DNA from: CALWOS01 sp963595735
GTDB taxonomy: Bacteria > Bacillota > Clostridia > Oscillospirales > Oscillospiraceae
Length of the DNA stretch: 8,190 nucleotides
Reading direction: 5' to 3'
Assembly: GCA_963595735.1 (NCBI GenBank)
Contig: CAVBJJ010000056.1
Coordinates: 1 to 8,190 of the forward strand
In this document: piece after piece, positions 1 to 7,391 of the stretch
Layout of the letters: the number at the start of each line of letters is the position of its first letter
Numbering within the stretch: position 1 is the first letter of the stretch
Program-made: the position numbers and the translations under genes
The notes under the pieces: model-generated
What the model was told of the DNA's origin: nothing
The model's input: the letters and a program-made list of their open reading frames with translations, nothing else
Databases searched by the model: none

Positions 1-55
1 AAGGGAGTAGTGCGTGTTGAGCGCAGCGGGGGTTCAAATCCCCCCTTCTCCGCCA
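1..55 (+). tRNA. tRNA-Ser, 3' part (5' half outside the window)
   Basis: This is the 3' portion of a class II tRNA. The T stem is GGGGG (28-32) with CCCCC (40-44) around the loop TTCAAAT (33-39). The 3' acceptor strand is CTTCTCC (45-51), the discriminator is G52 and the encoded CCA is 53-55. Positions 11-25 form a long variable arm, TGCG paired with CGCA, which limits the choice to Ser, Leu or bacterial Tyr. A G discriminator and an acceptor implying a 5' GGAGAAG strand fit Firmicute tRNA-Ser as I remember it. The window begins inside the anticodon loop (AA, then the stem strand GGGAG), so the anticodon and isoacceptor cannot be read. The first T of the T loop (33) corresponds to U54, the base methylated by TrmFO, which is encoded further along. 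Confidence 0.85.
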
Positions 56-57
56 AG

Positions 58-97
58 AAAGCGAATCGGCCAAAGCCGATTCGCTTTTCCTATTTTT
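58..97 (+). terminator. Rho-independent terminator after the tRNA
   Basis: A perfect 13-bp inverted repeat, AAAGCGAATCGGC (58-70) and GCCGATTCGCTTT (75-87), encloses the 4-base loop CAAA. TTTTCCTATTTTT follows (85-97). It starts two bases after the tRNA CCA end, so it most likely ends the tRNA transcript. The A-run on the left arm means the structure could also stop weak transcription from the opposite strand. Confidence 0.88.
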
Positions 98-151
98 GTA
101 TTATTTTTCAAGGAATACGGTGTGCCGGTGCACGCCGGAACAGGACACACT

Positions 152-901
152 ATGATAGAATCCATCACATCCCGCAAAAATAAAATACTGGGTAACATCC
201 GGCTGCTGGGACGGGAGCGCGCCGCGCGCCGGGAGCAGGGGCTGTTTGTAGGAGATGGAAAGAATTTGCTGCAGGACGCACTGGCGGCTGGCGCCGCGGT
301 GGAAACCGTCCTGTGGTCGGAGCAGGCGCAATTCCCTCTGCCGGAGGGCGTGCGCCAATACCTCCTGCCGGCAGATCTGCTGGCCTGGGTGTCCCCGCTG
401 AAGAACAGCCCGGGGCCGGTGTTTACGATCCAAACCCCAGTCTGGACGGCAAAGCCGGCGCTGCAAACCGTGCTGGCGCTGGAGGGCGTGCAGGATCCCG
501 GCAATGTGGGAACTGTGCTGCGCACGGCAAACGCCCTGGGTATTGACCTGGTAGTGCTGACCGGTACCTGCGCGGATCTGTACCATCCCAAGACCGTCCG
601 CGCCACGATGGGCGCGGTGTTCCGCCAGCCAGTGCTGGAGCTGGAGCGGGAGCAGCTGTGCGCCCTGGCAAAGGCGCAGGACCTGCCGATATACGGCGCG
701 GCGCTGACCGACACGGCCAGAGATGTGCGGGAGGTAAATCTGCGCAAAAGCTGCGTAGTAGTCGGCAGCGAGGGGAAAGGCATTTCCCCGGAAATGCTGG
801 AGCAGTGTACCGGGCAGGTGATCCTGCCGATGGAGCCGGACAGCGAATCGCTGAATGCCGGCGTTGCGGCGGCACTGCTGATGTGGCAGATGAAACGATA
901 A
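152..901 (+). CDS. TrmH/SpoU-family RNA 2'-O-ribose methyltransferase
   Basis: This predicted SPOUT-class enzyme of 249 aa transfers methyl from S-adenosylmethionine to a ribose 2'-OH in rRNA or tRNA. An N-terminal substrate-binding region (about residues 1-95) precedes the knotted catalytic domain. All three family motifs are visible: motif 1 with N118 and R124 (DPGNVGTVLRTA), motif 2 VVVGSEGKGIS (202-212), and motif 3 ending in SLNAGVA with N235. The ATG at 152 was chosen because AGGA (142-145) lies just upstream and the protein then begins MIESITSRKNK, as is usual for this family. An in-frame GTG at 122, with AGGA at 111-114, would add 10 residues and is the main alternative. Motifs alone do not separate RlmB-like from YsgA-like or TrmH-like members, so the target nucleotide is unknown and no symbol is given. 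The dprA start lies 32 bases downstream. Confidence 0.9.
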   Translation: MIESITSRKNKILGNIRLLGRERAARREQGLFVGDGKNLLQDALAAGAAVETVLWSEQAQFPLPEGVRQYLLPADLLAWVSPLKNSPGPVFTIQTPVWTAKPALQTVLALEGVQDPGNVGTVLRTANALGIDLVVLTGTCADLYHPKTVRATMGAVFRQPVLELEREQLCALAKAQDLPIYGAALTDTARDVREVNLRKSCVVVGSEGKGISPEMLEQCTGQVILPMEPDSESLNAGVAAALLMWQMKR

Positions 902-933
902 GAGAAACAGACGGGAAAGGGAGTGAGAACGCG

Positions 934-2258
934 GTGTCCGAGGTACAATACTGGGTATGGCTGTCCGGGCTCCACGGTCTCCGCCCCAAGACCCGCAACC
1001 GCCTGCTGGAAAATTTCGGCGGGCCGGAGGAAATCTATTTTGCTGCCGACAAGGCCTATGACGAGATCGAGGATCTGCGGGAAAACGAAAAAGCACTTTT
1101 GTGCAGCAAGGATCTGACCGGGGCAAACAGCATTTTGGAGGCCTGCCAGCGGCAGGGGATCCAGGTGCTGACCCTGCAGGATGCGGTATATCCCCAACGG
1201 CTGACACATATCTATGACCCGCCGGCAGTGCTGTATATCCGTGGGCGTATGCCCTGGGTGGATCAGCAGTGTACCGTGGCCATTGTCGGCACCCGAAAGG
1301 CAACGCCGTACGGCATCAAAATGGGGCGGCAATTCGGCTATGGCCTGAGCCGTTCCGGCGTGCTGGTCATCAGCGGTCTGGCAGACGGCGTGGACAGCGC
1401 CGGAGCCCAGGGGGCGCTTTTGGCCGGCGGCAGCTGTATCGGTGTTTTGGGTACCGCCATCGACATTGTCTATCCCCGGAGCAATCGGGCGCTGTTTGAC
1501 GATGTGGCGGCCGTTGGTGTGCTGGNNNNNNNNNNGTGCTGGTGAGTGAGTATCCGCCGGGCGCGCCCTATCAGCCGCGGAATTTTCCCATGCGCAACCG
1601 CATTATCGCCGGGCTCAGCTGCGGCGTTACGGTGATCGAAGCCCCGGAAAAGAGCGGCGCTTTGATCACGGCGGAGCGCGCCATGGAAAGCGGACGGGAT
1701 GTGTTTGCCGTTCCCGGAAACGCGGATGCGCCCAACTGCTTTGGTTCCAACGCCCTGATTCGGGACGGCGCAAAGGCCGTTTCCCATGCAGGGGATATTG
1801 TCAGTGAATATGCAGCCCGTTTTCCGGCGCTGCGGCTGCTGGAACCGGGCGAGATGAAAATACCTACCGGGCTTCCCAAGCGCCCCGCGCCGGAACAGGA
1901 GCCGGAGCAGCAGAAAGTGGAAGAACTGCCCAAGCTGCCGCGGGAGGCGGTGTATGCCAACAGCAGGCGCGAAACGGGGGAGGGCTTTGTGCAGCTGCGC
2001 AAGCTCACGGAAACGGGCAAGCTTCGGGAGGCTGCACGGCGCAAAAAGCTGGAGGAACAACTCAGCCAGCTCAGCGAAACACAGCTGAAAATACTCGGCG
2101 CCATCCCGGCGCAGGACACCCAGGTGGACGCCATTATCGCGGCCAGCGGGCTGCCGGCCGCCGTTGTGTTGGCGGAGCTGACGATTTTGCAAATCAAGGG
2201 ATATGTATCCCAAAGTCGGGGGAAGCATTTTAGTTTGAATATCAACATCACGAAATGA
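934..2258 (+). CDS. dprA: DNA-processing protein DprA (Smf), interrupted by an N gap
   Basis: DprA binds single-stranded DNA and loads RecA on it during natural transformation; many bacteria not known to be competent also carry it. The GTG start at 934 has AAAGGGAG at 916-923 and gives MSEVQYWVWLSGL. Residues 1 to about 70 are a helix-hairpin-helix/SAM-like region. The Rossmann core carries VAIVGTRKA (115-123), SGLADGVDS (147-155), SEYPPG, FPMRNRIIAGLS and FAVPGN. A charged linker follows, then a C-terminal winged-helix domain (last ~60 residues). The usual SGLARGIDxxAHRGAL stretch reads SGLADGVDSAGAQGAL here, so the His is Ala. The 10 Ns at 1526-1535 break the frame if read literally. Collapsing the 7-base repeat on both sides of the gap restores one 435-aa ORF, longer than the ~300 aa of Bacillus DprA, mainly through the linker and winged helix. 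The stop TGA overlaps the topA ribosome binding site. Confidence 0.93.
1526..1535. other. Assembly gap (10 N) inside dprA, probably spurious
   Basis: Ten Ns join two pieces. The left piece ends in GTGCTGG (1519-1525) and the right piece begins with the same GTGCTGG (1536-1542). Overlapping these copies gives the in-frame peptide DVAAVGVLVSEYPPG, with the spacing I expect between the YPxxN and SEYPPG motifs of DprA. The literal length of 10 puts the two halves out of frame, so the N count is a placeholder. Confidence 0.9.
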
Positions 2259-2270
2259 GGAAGTTCAAAA

Positions 2271-4557
2271 ATGGCGAAGACGGAAACAGATCTGGTGATC
2301 GTGGAGTCTCCCGCGAAAGCCAGAACGATTGAGAAATATCTGGGAAAAGAATACCATGTAGTCGCCTCTATGGGGCATCTGCGGGATCTGCCCAAGAGCA
2401 AGCTCGGCGTGGATATCGAACACGGATTCGAGCCGAATTATGTTGCGGTAAAAGAGAAAAAAGCGCTGATCGACGAACTGAAGCAGGAGGCCAAAAAGGC
2501 CGATGTCGTCTATCTGGCAACCGACCCGGATCGCGAGGGCGAGGCCATTTCCTGGCACTTGAAGGAGCTGCTGCGCCTGCCGGACGACAAGGCGCGCCGG
2601 GTGACCTTTAACGAGATCACGAAAAATGTCGTGCAGGAGAGCATCCAGCAGCCGCGGGATATCGATATGGATCTGGTCAATGCCCAGCAGGCACGCCGGG
2701 TGCTGGATCGCATCGTGGGCTATAAGCTCAGTCCGCTGCTGTGGCGGAAGATCAAGCCGAAGCTTTCCGCCGGTCGCGTGCAGTCGGTCGCGACCCGCAT
2801 GGTCGTAGACCGGGAGGAGGAGATCCGCGCGTTCAAGCCGGAGGAATACTGGCTGCTGGATGTCAAGCTCTCCCGGCAGGAAAAGGTCGGCAGCTATACC
2901 GCCCGTTACTATGGAGACGGCGAGAAAAAGCGGGAGCTGCATAACAAAGAGGAAGTGGACCAGATCCTGGACGAGATTCAGAAGGCCCCCTTTGTGATCG
3001 GCAAGGTCAAGCAGGGAGAAAAGCAGCGCAGTCCTTCGCCCCCGTTTATCACATCCACTTTGCAGCAGGAGGCATCCCGTCGGCTGGGCATGACGCCCCG
3101 GCGCACCATGTCCATTGCCCAGCAGCTATATGAGGGCGTGGATATCGAGGGCGAGGGCACCGTGGGTCTGATCACCTATATGCGAACGGACTCCCTGCGC
3201 CTGTCGGAGGACGCCCTGTCCGCCGCGGCGGAGTTTATCCGCAACCGCTATGGCGAGGAGTATTATTACGGCAAGCCCCGGCATTTCCGTACCAAGGCAA
3301 ATGCCCAGGACGCCCACGAAGCGATTCGTCCCAGTAATGTCAACTTCACGCCGGAAAAGGTGAAAAGCTCCCTGACCGGAGACCAGTACCGGCTGTATCG
3401 CCTGATCTGGGGGCGCTTTACCGCCTGCCAGATGGCAAATGCGATCTATGACAGCGTGATGATCGACACGGTCAGCGCAGGGCATGTGTTCCGCGCCAAC
3501 CACTCCGCGCTGAAATTTGCCGGCTATACCGCCGTGTATGAGGAGAGCGTGGACGAGGTGTCCGATGCGCCCCGCAGTCCGCTGCCGGATCTGACCGTGG
3601 GCGAGGAGGTCAAGCTGGACAGCTTCACCCCGGAGCAGCAGTTCACCCAGCCGCCCGCCCGGTATACGGAGGCGACCCTGATCCGCGCCATGGAGGAAAA
3701 CGGCATCGGCCGTCCCTCTACCTACGCCCCCACGATCAGCACCATCACGGCCAAGGAGTATGTGGTCAAGGAGGGAAAGTACCTCCGCCCCACCGCCCTG
3801 GGCGAGGTGGTAAACCGATTGATGGAGGAGCGCTTTGCCGACATCGTGGATTTGAAATTCACTGCCAATATGGAGGCCGAGCTGGACGAGGTAGAAGGCG
3901 GCGAAAAGGATTGGCACAAGCTGCTGGAGGACTTTTACGCGGGCTTTGAAAAGAATCTGGAGGATGCGGAAAAGGCGCTGGAGGGCGAGCGCATCAAGGT
4001 GCCGGATGAAGTCAGCGACGAGGTCTGCGATGTGTGCGGCAAGCAGATGGTGTATAAGTCCGGGCGCTTTGGGCGTTTTCTGGCCTGCCCCGGCTTCCCG
4101 GAGTGTACCTTTACCAAGCCCATCGTCATCGAAATGCCGGGAAAATGTCCCAAGTGCGGCAGCCGGATCCTCAAGCGTACCTCCAAAAAGGGCTATGTGT
4201 ATTATGCCTGCGAGCGCGGGCAGGAGTGCGGCTTTATGACCTGGGATGTGCCGGTCAAGGATACCTGCCCGGATTGCGGCAAGACCATGTTCAAGCTCTC
4301 CGGAAAGGGACAGAGAAAGCCGTTCTGCGTCAACGAGGAATGCGTCAGCTTNNNNNNNNNNGCGGAAAACCACCGAGGAAAAAACGGAGGAAAAGGCCGC
4401 AGACAGCGCCGCAGAAAAGCCGGAGGCAGAGGCGGAAAAGAAAAAGAAGCCCGCAGCCAAAAAGACGGCGGCCAAGAAAACAACGACCAAAAAGACAAGC
4501 AAGACAACGGCAAAGGCCACGGAAAAGAAGCAGACCGAGGCCGAGCCGCAGGAATAA
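2271..4557 (+). CDS. topA: DNA topoisomerase I (type IA), interrupted by an N gap
   Basis: TopA relaxes negative supercoils by passing one strand through a transient 5'-phosphotyrosyl break. The N-terminal Toprim domain has the catalytic Glu in VESPAKA (E12) and the metal-binding D85-P-D87-R-E89 with GEAISWHL. The nucleophile is Y303, with R305, in GLITYMRTDS. Three C4 zinc fingers follow: C586/C589/C606/C612, C626/C629/C647/C653 and C666/C669/C686/C691. The C terminus is a tail rich in Lys, Ala and Thr. The ATG at 2271 has GAGGAA (2257-2262), which overlaps the dprA stop codon. The 10 Ns at 4352-4361 follow the third finger. The tail after the gap is in another literal frame and ends at TAA 4555-4557. 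The true gap length must therefore be a multiple of 3 (zero included), giving at least about 758 aa against ~690 in Bacillus. Reading literally through the Ns instead gives a false extension into trmFO. Confidence 0.96.
4352..4361. other. Assembly gap (10 N) inside topA
   Basis: A second run of exactly ten Ns. Before it, topA is in frame with coordinate 2271 (last full codon S693, then TT). After it, the Lys-rich tail is in frame with 4363, with one leftover G at 4362. Keeping one ORF needs a true length divisible by 3, so 10 is a placeholder. No shared bases are seen at the two edges, unlike the first gap, so some sequence may be missing. The low-complexity tail begins right after it. Confidence 0.9.
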
Positions 4558-4611
4558 AGCACCGCGCAGGCAGGGAAAACCGCGCGGCGCGGAAATGCAG
4601 GGAGGAACAAG

Positions 4612-5922
4612 ATGGAGCAAGTAAGCGTGATCGGCGCAGGCCTGGCAGGAAGCGAGGCCGCGTGGCAGCTGGCGGAGCAGGGGATTCCCGTTCGTCTGAT
4701 CGAGATGAAGCCGACAAAAAAGACGCCGGCGCATGTATCCCCGTATTTTGCGGAGCTGTGCTGCTCCAACTCCCTGCGCAGTGATGAGCTGTCCAATGCC
4801 GTGGGGCTGCTCAAGGAGGAGCTGCGCCGCCTGGGCAGCATCGTGCTGCGCTGTGCGGATGCCCACCGGGTGGCTGCCGGCGGCGCGCTGGCGGTAGATC
4901 GGGAGGGCTTTGCCCGGGCGGTCACGGAGGCCGTGCGGGGTCATGCCAACATCACGGTTATCGAAGCGGAAGCCACAGAGATCCCATCGGGACAGGTGAT
5001 CGTGGCCACCGGCCCCCTGACCAGCGACGCCATGGCGCAGCAGATCCAGCAGCTGACGCAGGGCGCGGATTACCTGCACTTTTTCGATGCCGCCGCGCCC
5101 ATTGTCACTCTGGATAGCGTGGATATGAACAGCGCCTACTTTGCCTCCCGTTATGACAAGGGCACGCCGGACTATGTCAATTGCCCCATGACGAAAGAGG
5201 AGTATCTGGCCTTTTGGCAGGAGCTGACTCAGGCCAGAGAGGCCGCGGTACACGGCTTTGAGGACGCCGGCGTGTTCGAGGGCTGTATGCCGGTGGAGGT
5301 CATGGCGCGCCGGGGCGAGGATACCCTTCGCTACGGCCCCCTCAAGCCGGTGGGCTTGCGAGATCCTCGCACCGGGAAAGAGGCCTACGCCGTGGTGCAG
5401 CTGCGGCGGGACAATGCCGAGGGCAGTATCTACAATATGGTGGGCTTTCAGACCCATCTGGCATTCCCGGAGCAGAAACGGGTGTTTTCCATGATCCCCG
5501 CCCTGCGGGAAGCGGAGTTTGTCCGCTATGGCGTCATGCACCGCAACACCTATCTGGACAGTCCCCGGCTGCTGGATCACCGCTACCGCCTGAAAGCCAG
5601 CCCCCGTATCCGTTTCGCCGGGCAGATGACCGGCGTGGAGGGCTATGTGGAGTCTTGTGCTTCCGGGATGCTGGCAGCGCTGGAGCTGGCGGCGGAGCTG
5701 CGGGGCGAGCCGGCCTGGAATTTCCCAAGAGAAACGGCGATCGGCGCACTGAGCCACTATATCTCCGACGAGAGCGTGATGGACTTCCAGCCGATGAATG
5801 TCAATTTCGGCATCATCGCCCCGCTGGGATACCGGGTCAAGGGCAAGCGGAATAAAAATCTGGAGCTTTCCGCCCGCAGTCTGGCTCTTCTGGAGCAGCT
5901 GCAGGCGCAGCGTGGGGAATGA
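4612..5922 (+). CDS. trmFO: Methylenetetrahydrofolate-tRNA (uracil-5-)-methyltransferase TrmFO
   Basis: TrmFO (formerly Gid) makes m5U at position 54 of the tRNA T loop. It uses 5,10-methylenetetrahydrofolate as the carbon donor and reduced FAD, rather than S-adenosylmethionine. The 436-aa length matches the family. The N terminus carries the FAD dinucleotide-binding motif VIGAGLAGSEAA (6-17), followed by E31. AELCCSNSLRS (47-57) holds the Cys equivalent to the conserved Cys53 of the Bacillus enzyme (here C51), and C225 in EGCMPVEVMA matches its second conserved Cys, near 226. The C-terminal part has the GVEGYVESCASG and NVNFGI motifs. The ATG at 4612 has GGAGG at 4601-4605, a 6-base spacer. 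The start lies 54 bases after the topA stop and the gene ends 22 bases before plsX, so cotranscription is likely. The topA-trmFO pairing is familiar in Firmicutes. Confidence 0.96.
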   Translation: MEQVSVIGAGLAGSEAAWQLAEQGIPVRLIEMKPTKKTPAHVSPYFAELCCSNSLRSDELSNAVGLLKEELRRLGSIVLRCADAHRVAAGGALAVDREGFARAVTEAVRGHANITVIEAEATEIPSGQVIVATGPLTSDAMAQQIQQLTQGADYLHFFDAAAPIVTLDSVDMNSAYFASRYDKGTPDYVNCPMTKEEYLAFWQELTQAREAAVHGFEDAGVFEGCMPVEVMARRGEDTLRYGPLKPVGLRDPRTGKEAYAVVQLRRDNAEGSIYNMVGFQTHLAFPEQKRVFSMIPALREAEFVRYGVMHRNTYLDSPRLLDHRYRLKASPRIRFAGQMTGVEGYVESCASGMLAALELAAELRGEPAWNFPRETAIGALSHYISDESVMDFQPMNVNFGIIAPLGYRVKGKRNKNLELSARSLALLEQLQAQRGE

Positions 5923-5944
5923 GTTTTGCCAAAGGAGAAGAAGT

Positions 5945-6991
5945 ATGCGTATTATCATTGATGCAATGGGCGGCGATCACGCCCCCAGTGAGATCGTAAA
6001 AGGCGCTGTGCAGGCGCAGCAGCAATATGATGTGGATATCATTCTGGTCGGGCAGGAGGACAAGGTCACAGCCTGCCTGCGGGAAAACGGTGTCAGTCTG
6101 CCGCATCCCCATATTCAGGTGCGTCATGCCACGGAAGTAATTGATATGTGTGAGGATCCCAGCACTGCCGTCCGCCGGAAAAAGGACAGCTCCATGGCCG
6201 TTGCCCTGCGCATGATCCGGGAGGGAGAGGGCGATGCCGTCATCTCCGCCGGCAGCACCGGCGCGCTTTTGACCGGCGCGACCCTGATCGCAAAGCGCAT
6301 TCGCGGTATCCGCCGGGCCGTGTTGGCGACTGTCATCCCCAATGAGCAGGGCGGCGCCTTGCTGATGGACAGCGGCGCCAATGCGGAGTGCAGCCCGGAA
6401 TACCTGATGCAGTTTGCCTATATGGGCAGCTTTTATGCCGAGACCCTGCTGGAGCGTCCTCGTCCCCGGGTGGGACTGCTGAACATGGGAACGGAGGACA
6501 GCAAGGGCGGCGAGCTGCAAAAGCAGACCCATCAGCTGCTGCGGCAGGCGGCGGAGCATGGTCGGCTGAACTTCATCGGCAATGTAGAGGCCAAGGACGC
6601 CTACTCCGGGACTGTGGATGTGATCGTGACCGATGGCTTTACTGGCAACATCATGCTCAAAACCGCGGAGGGTACCGCCGGCTTTATCATGAAAATGCTC
6701 AAGCAATCCCTCATGAGCGGCGGCGCCAAAAGCAAGCTTGGCGCGGCGCTGGTGAAGGATTCTCTCCGGGAGCTGAAAACGATGATGGATCCCGATGAGA
6801 TCGGCGGCACGCCCCTGCTGGGCATTGCCAAGCCAGTGCTGAAAGCGCACGGCGGTTCGGATGCCCACGCGATTTGCAGCGCGGTGCGTCAGGCGATCCG
6901 CTGCGTGAAAGCGGATATCTCCGGCCGGATCGAGGAGAGCATCGACGATATGCGCCTGGAGCGCCCGGCGGAGGCCGAAACTCAGGCTTGA
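5945..6991 (+). CDS. plsX: Phosphate acyltransferase PlsX
   Basis: PlsX, a peripheral membrane enzyme, converts acyl-ACP and phosphate into acyl-phosphate. PlsY then uses this to acylate glycerol-3-phosphate, the first step of phospholipid synthesis. The protein is 348 aa, typical for the family. It opens with the hallmark IIDAMGGDHAP (3-13). Other conserved stretches are ISAGSTGALL (100-109), GTEDSKGGELQ (from about 182), TDGFTGNIMLKT (from 229) and MDPDEIGGTPLLG (281-293), followed by HGGSDA. The ATG at 5945 has AAAGGAG (5931-5937), a 7-base spacer; a longer in-frame reading from 5798 lies inside trmFO and is not real. The stop TGA (6989-6991) lies within the -35 box of the acpP promoter. 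Its acyl-ACP substrate depends on the product of the next gene. The fabD and fabG genes that often sit between plsX and acpP are absent. Confidence 0.96.
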   Translation: MRIIIDAMGGDHAPSEIVKGAVQAQQQYDVDIILVGQEDKVTACLRENGVSLPHPHIQVRHATEVIDMCEDPSTAVRRKKDSSMAVALRMIREGEGDAVISAGSTGALLTGATLIAKRIRGIRRAVLATVIPNEQGGALLMDSGANAECSPEYLMQFAYMGSFYAETLLERPRPRVGLLNMGTEDSKGGELQKQTHQLLRQAAEHGRLNFIGNVEAKDAYSGTVDVIVTDGFTGNIMLKTAEGTAGFIMKMLKQSLMSGGAKSKLGAALVKDSLRELKTMMDPDEIGGTPLLGIAKPVLKAHGGSDAHAICSAVRQAIRCVKADISGRIEESIDDMRLERPAEAETQA

Positions 6992-7017
6992 CAAGGACAG
7001 CGCCGCTGTACTATATT
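6988..7017 (+). promoter_or_regulatory. Predicted sigma-70/sigma-A promoter for acpP
   Basis: A perfect -35 hexamer TTGACA (6988-6993) is followed after 18 bases by TATATT (7012-7017), one mismatch from TATAAT. The -35 box contains the plsX stop codon. Start of transcription would be near 7024, about 53 bases before the acpP ATG. It would let acpP be expressed above the upstream operon, in keeping with ACP being an abundant protein. TACTAT at 7009-7014 is a poorer alternative because its spacing is 15. Confidence 0.65.
6994..7012. promoter_or_regulatory. Dyad in the acpP promoter spacer: possible operator or plsX terminator stem
   Basis: The sequence AGgACAGCGCCGCTGTaCT is palindromic around C7003. 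ACAGCG and CGCTGT match perfectly, and after one mismatch AG and CT also pair. It fills the space between the -35 and -10 boxes, where a repressor would block polymerase. As RNA it could form ACAGC-GCC-GCTGT followed by ACTATATTTTTT with six Ts (7016-7021), so it could instead be a weak terminator for plsX. It does not resemble the FapR site as I remember it. The function is inferred only. Confidence 0.4.
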
Positions 7018-7020
7018 TTT

Positions 7021-7034
7021 TACATAACGATGTA
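7021..7034. repeat. Short inverted repeat in the acpP leader
   Basis: TACAT (7021-7025) and ATGTA (7030-7034) are perfect inverted copies around AACG. They sit at the predicted transcription start of acpP. They could be a small operator half-site pair or a 5' leader hairpin, or they could be chance. Confidence 0.3.
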
Positions 7035-7076
7035 GCCGACAAGGCAAAAACCAAAACGATCAAAAGAGGTGCAATC

Positions 7077-7307
7077 ATGGCATTTGAGAAAATTCAAGCA
7101 ATCATCAGTGAGCATTTTAATGTAAACCCCGATACCATCAAGCCGGAAACCAGCTTTGAAAAGGATCTGTCCGCGGACTCTCTGGATGTGGTGGAGTTGA
7201 CCTTCGCCCTGGAGGAGCAGTTCGGCCTGCCGGAGATGCCGGAGGAGGCCATGAAGCAGATCCAGACCGTTGGAGATCTGGTGCATTATGTGGAGGAAAA
7301 CAGCTAA
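7077..7307 (+). CDS. acpP: Acyl carrier protein
   Basis: ACP is the soluble carrier that holds growing fatty acids as thioesters on a 4'-phosphopantetheine arm and delivers them to the synthase enzymes and to PlsX. The 76-aa, strongly acidic protein has the expected size and layout. The phosphopantetheine attachment Ser is S35 in the motif ADSLDVVEL, and the C-terminal helix region reads QIQTVGDLVHYVEE. The ATG at 7077 has AAGAGGTG (7064-7071), with GAGG seven bases upstream of the start. It lies 85 bases after plsX, behind its own predicted promoter, and is followed by a terminator-like hairpin, so it could be made as a short separate transcript as well as by read-through. The stop is TAA 7305-7307. 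Confidence 0.97.
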   Translation: MAFEKIQAIISEHFNVNPDTIKPETSFEKDLSADSLDVVELTFALEEQFGLPEMPEEAMKQIQTVGDLVHYVEENS

Positions 7308-7324
7308 TTCACAGCAGCATGATC

Positions 7325-7369
7325 GGGAACGCCTGCGCAAGCCAGCTTGTCCGGGCGTCCTCAGTTTTT
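7325..7369 (+). terminator. Terminator-like hairpin between acpP and rnc
   Basis: GGGAACGCCTGCGCAAG (7325-7341) pairs imperfectly with CTTGTCCGGGCGTCCTC (7346-7362) around the loop CCAG. Fourteen of 17 positions pair, counting two G-U wobbles, with three mismatches. AG and five Ts (7365-7369) follow. It starts 18 bases after the acpP stop. The internal mismatches suggest incomplete termination, which would lower expression of rnc relative to acpP. Confidence 0.6.
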
Positions 7370-7370
7370 G

Positions 7371-7380
7371 GGAAAGAGAG
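7371..7380 (+). promoter_or_regulatory. Ribosome binding site that sets the rnc start
   Basis: The purine-rich GGAAAGAGAG lies directly after the T-run of the hairpin and 11 bases before GTG 7392. It is a weak Shine-Dalgarno sequence with a long spacer. Starts further upstream (TTG 7347, TTG 7368) lie in the hairpin or its T-run and have no such site. ATG 7381 is out of frame with rnc and gives only 25 residues. Confidence 0.5.
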
Positions 7381-7391
7381 ATGAAAAGCCG

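Noticed and set aside
1..55. tRNA 3' end as an integration (att) site of a mobile element
   Set aside because: No integrase, no duplicated tRNA 3' end and no foreign-looking cargo are present; only housekeeping genes follow.
76..104. Promoter for the methyltransferase gene with -10 TATTAT (99-104)
   Set aside because: No acceptable -35 hexamer lies at 16-18 bases; the T-rich stretch is better explained as the terminator tail.
34..1332. Long minus-strand ORFs (34-1332, 3126-4925, 4345-5958, 5837-7078, 7020-8144)
   Set aside because: They lie opposite well-recognised genes, have low-complexity Arg/His/Gln/Pro-rich translations and no family motifs, and some cross N gaps. They are shadows of GC-rich coding sequence.
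4562..4592. CCGCGC/GCGCGG inverted repeat between topA and trmFO
   Set aside because: It is a short GC-only match with a long loop, expected by chance in GC-rich sequence, and has no T-run.
4362..4784. Extension of topA through the second N run into trmFO
   Set aside because: This frame arises only from taking 10 N literally; the Lys-rich tail ending at 4557 is the sensible C terminus.
7319..7384. Possible 21-aa leader peptide (ATG 7319 to TGA 7384)
   Set aside because: It lacks a ribosome binding site, overlaps the whole terminator-like hairpin and has no recognisable regulatory codon run.
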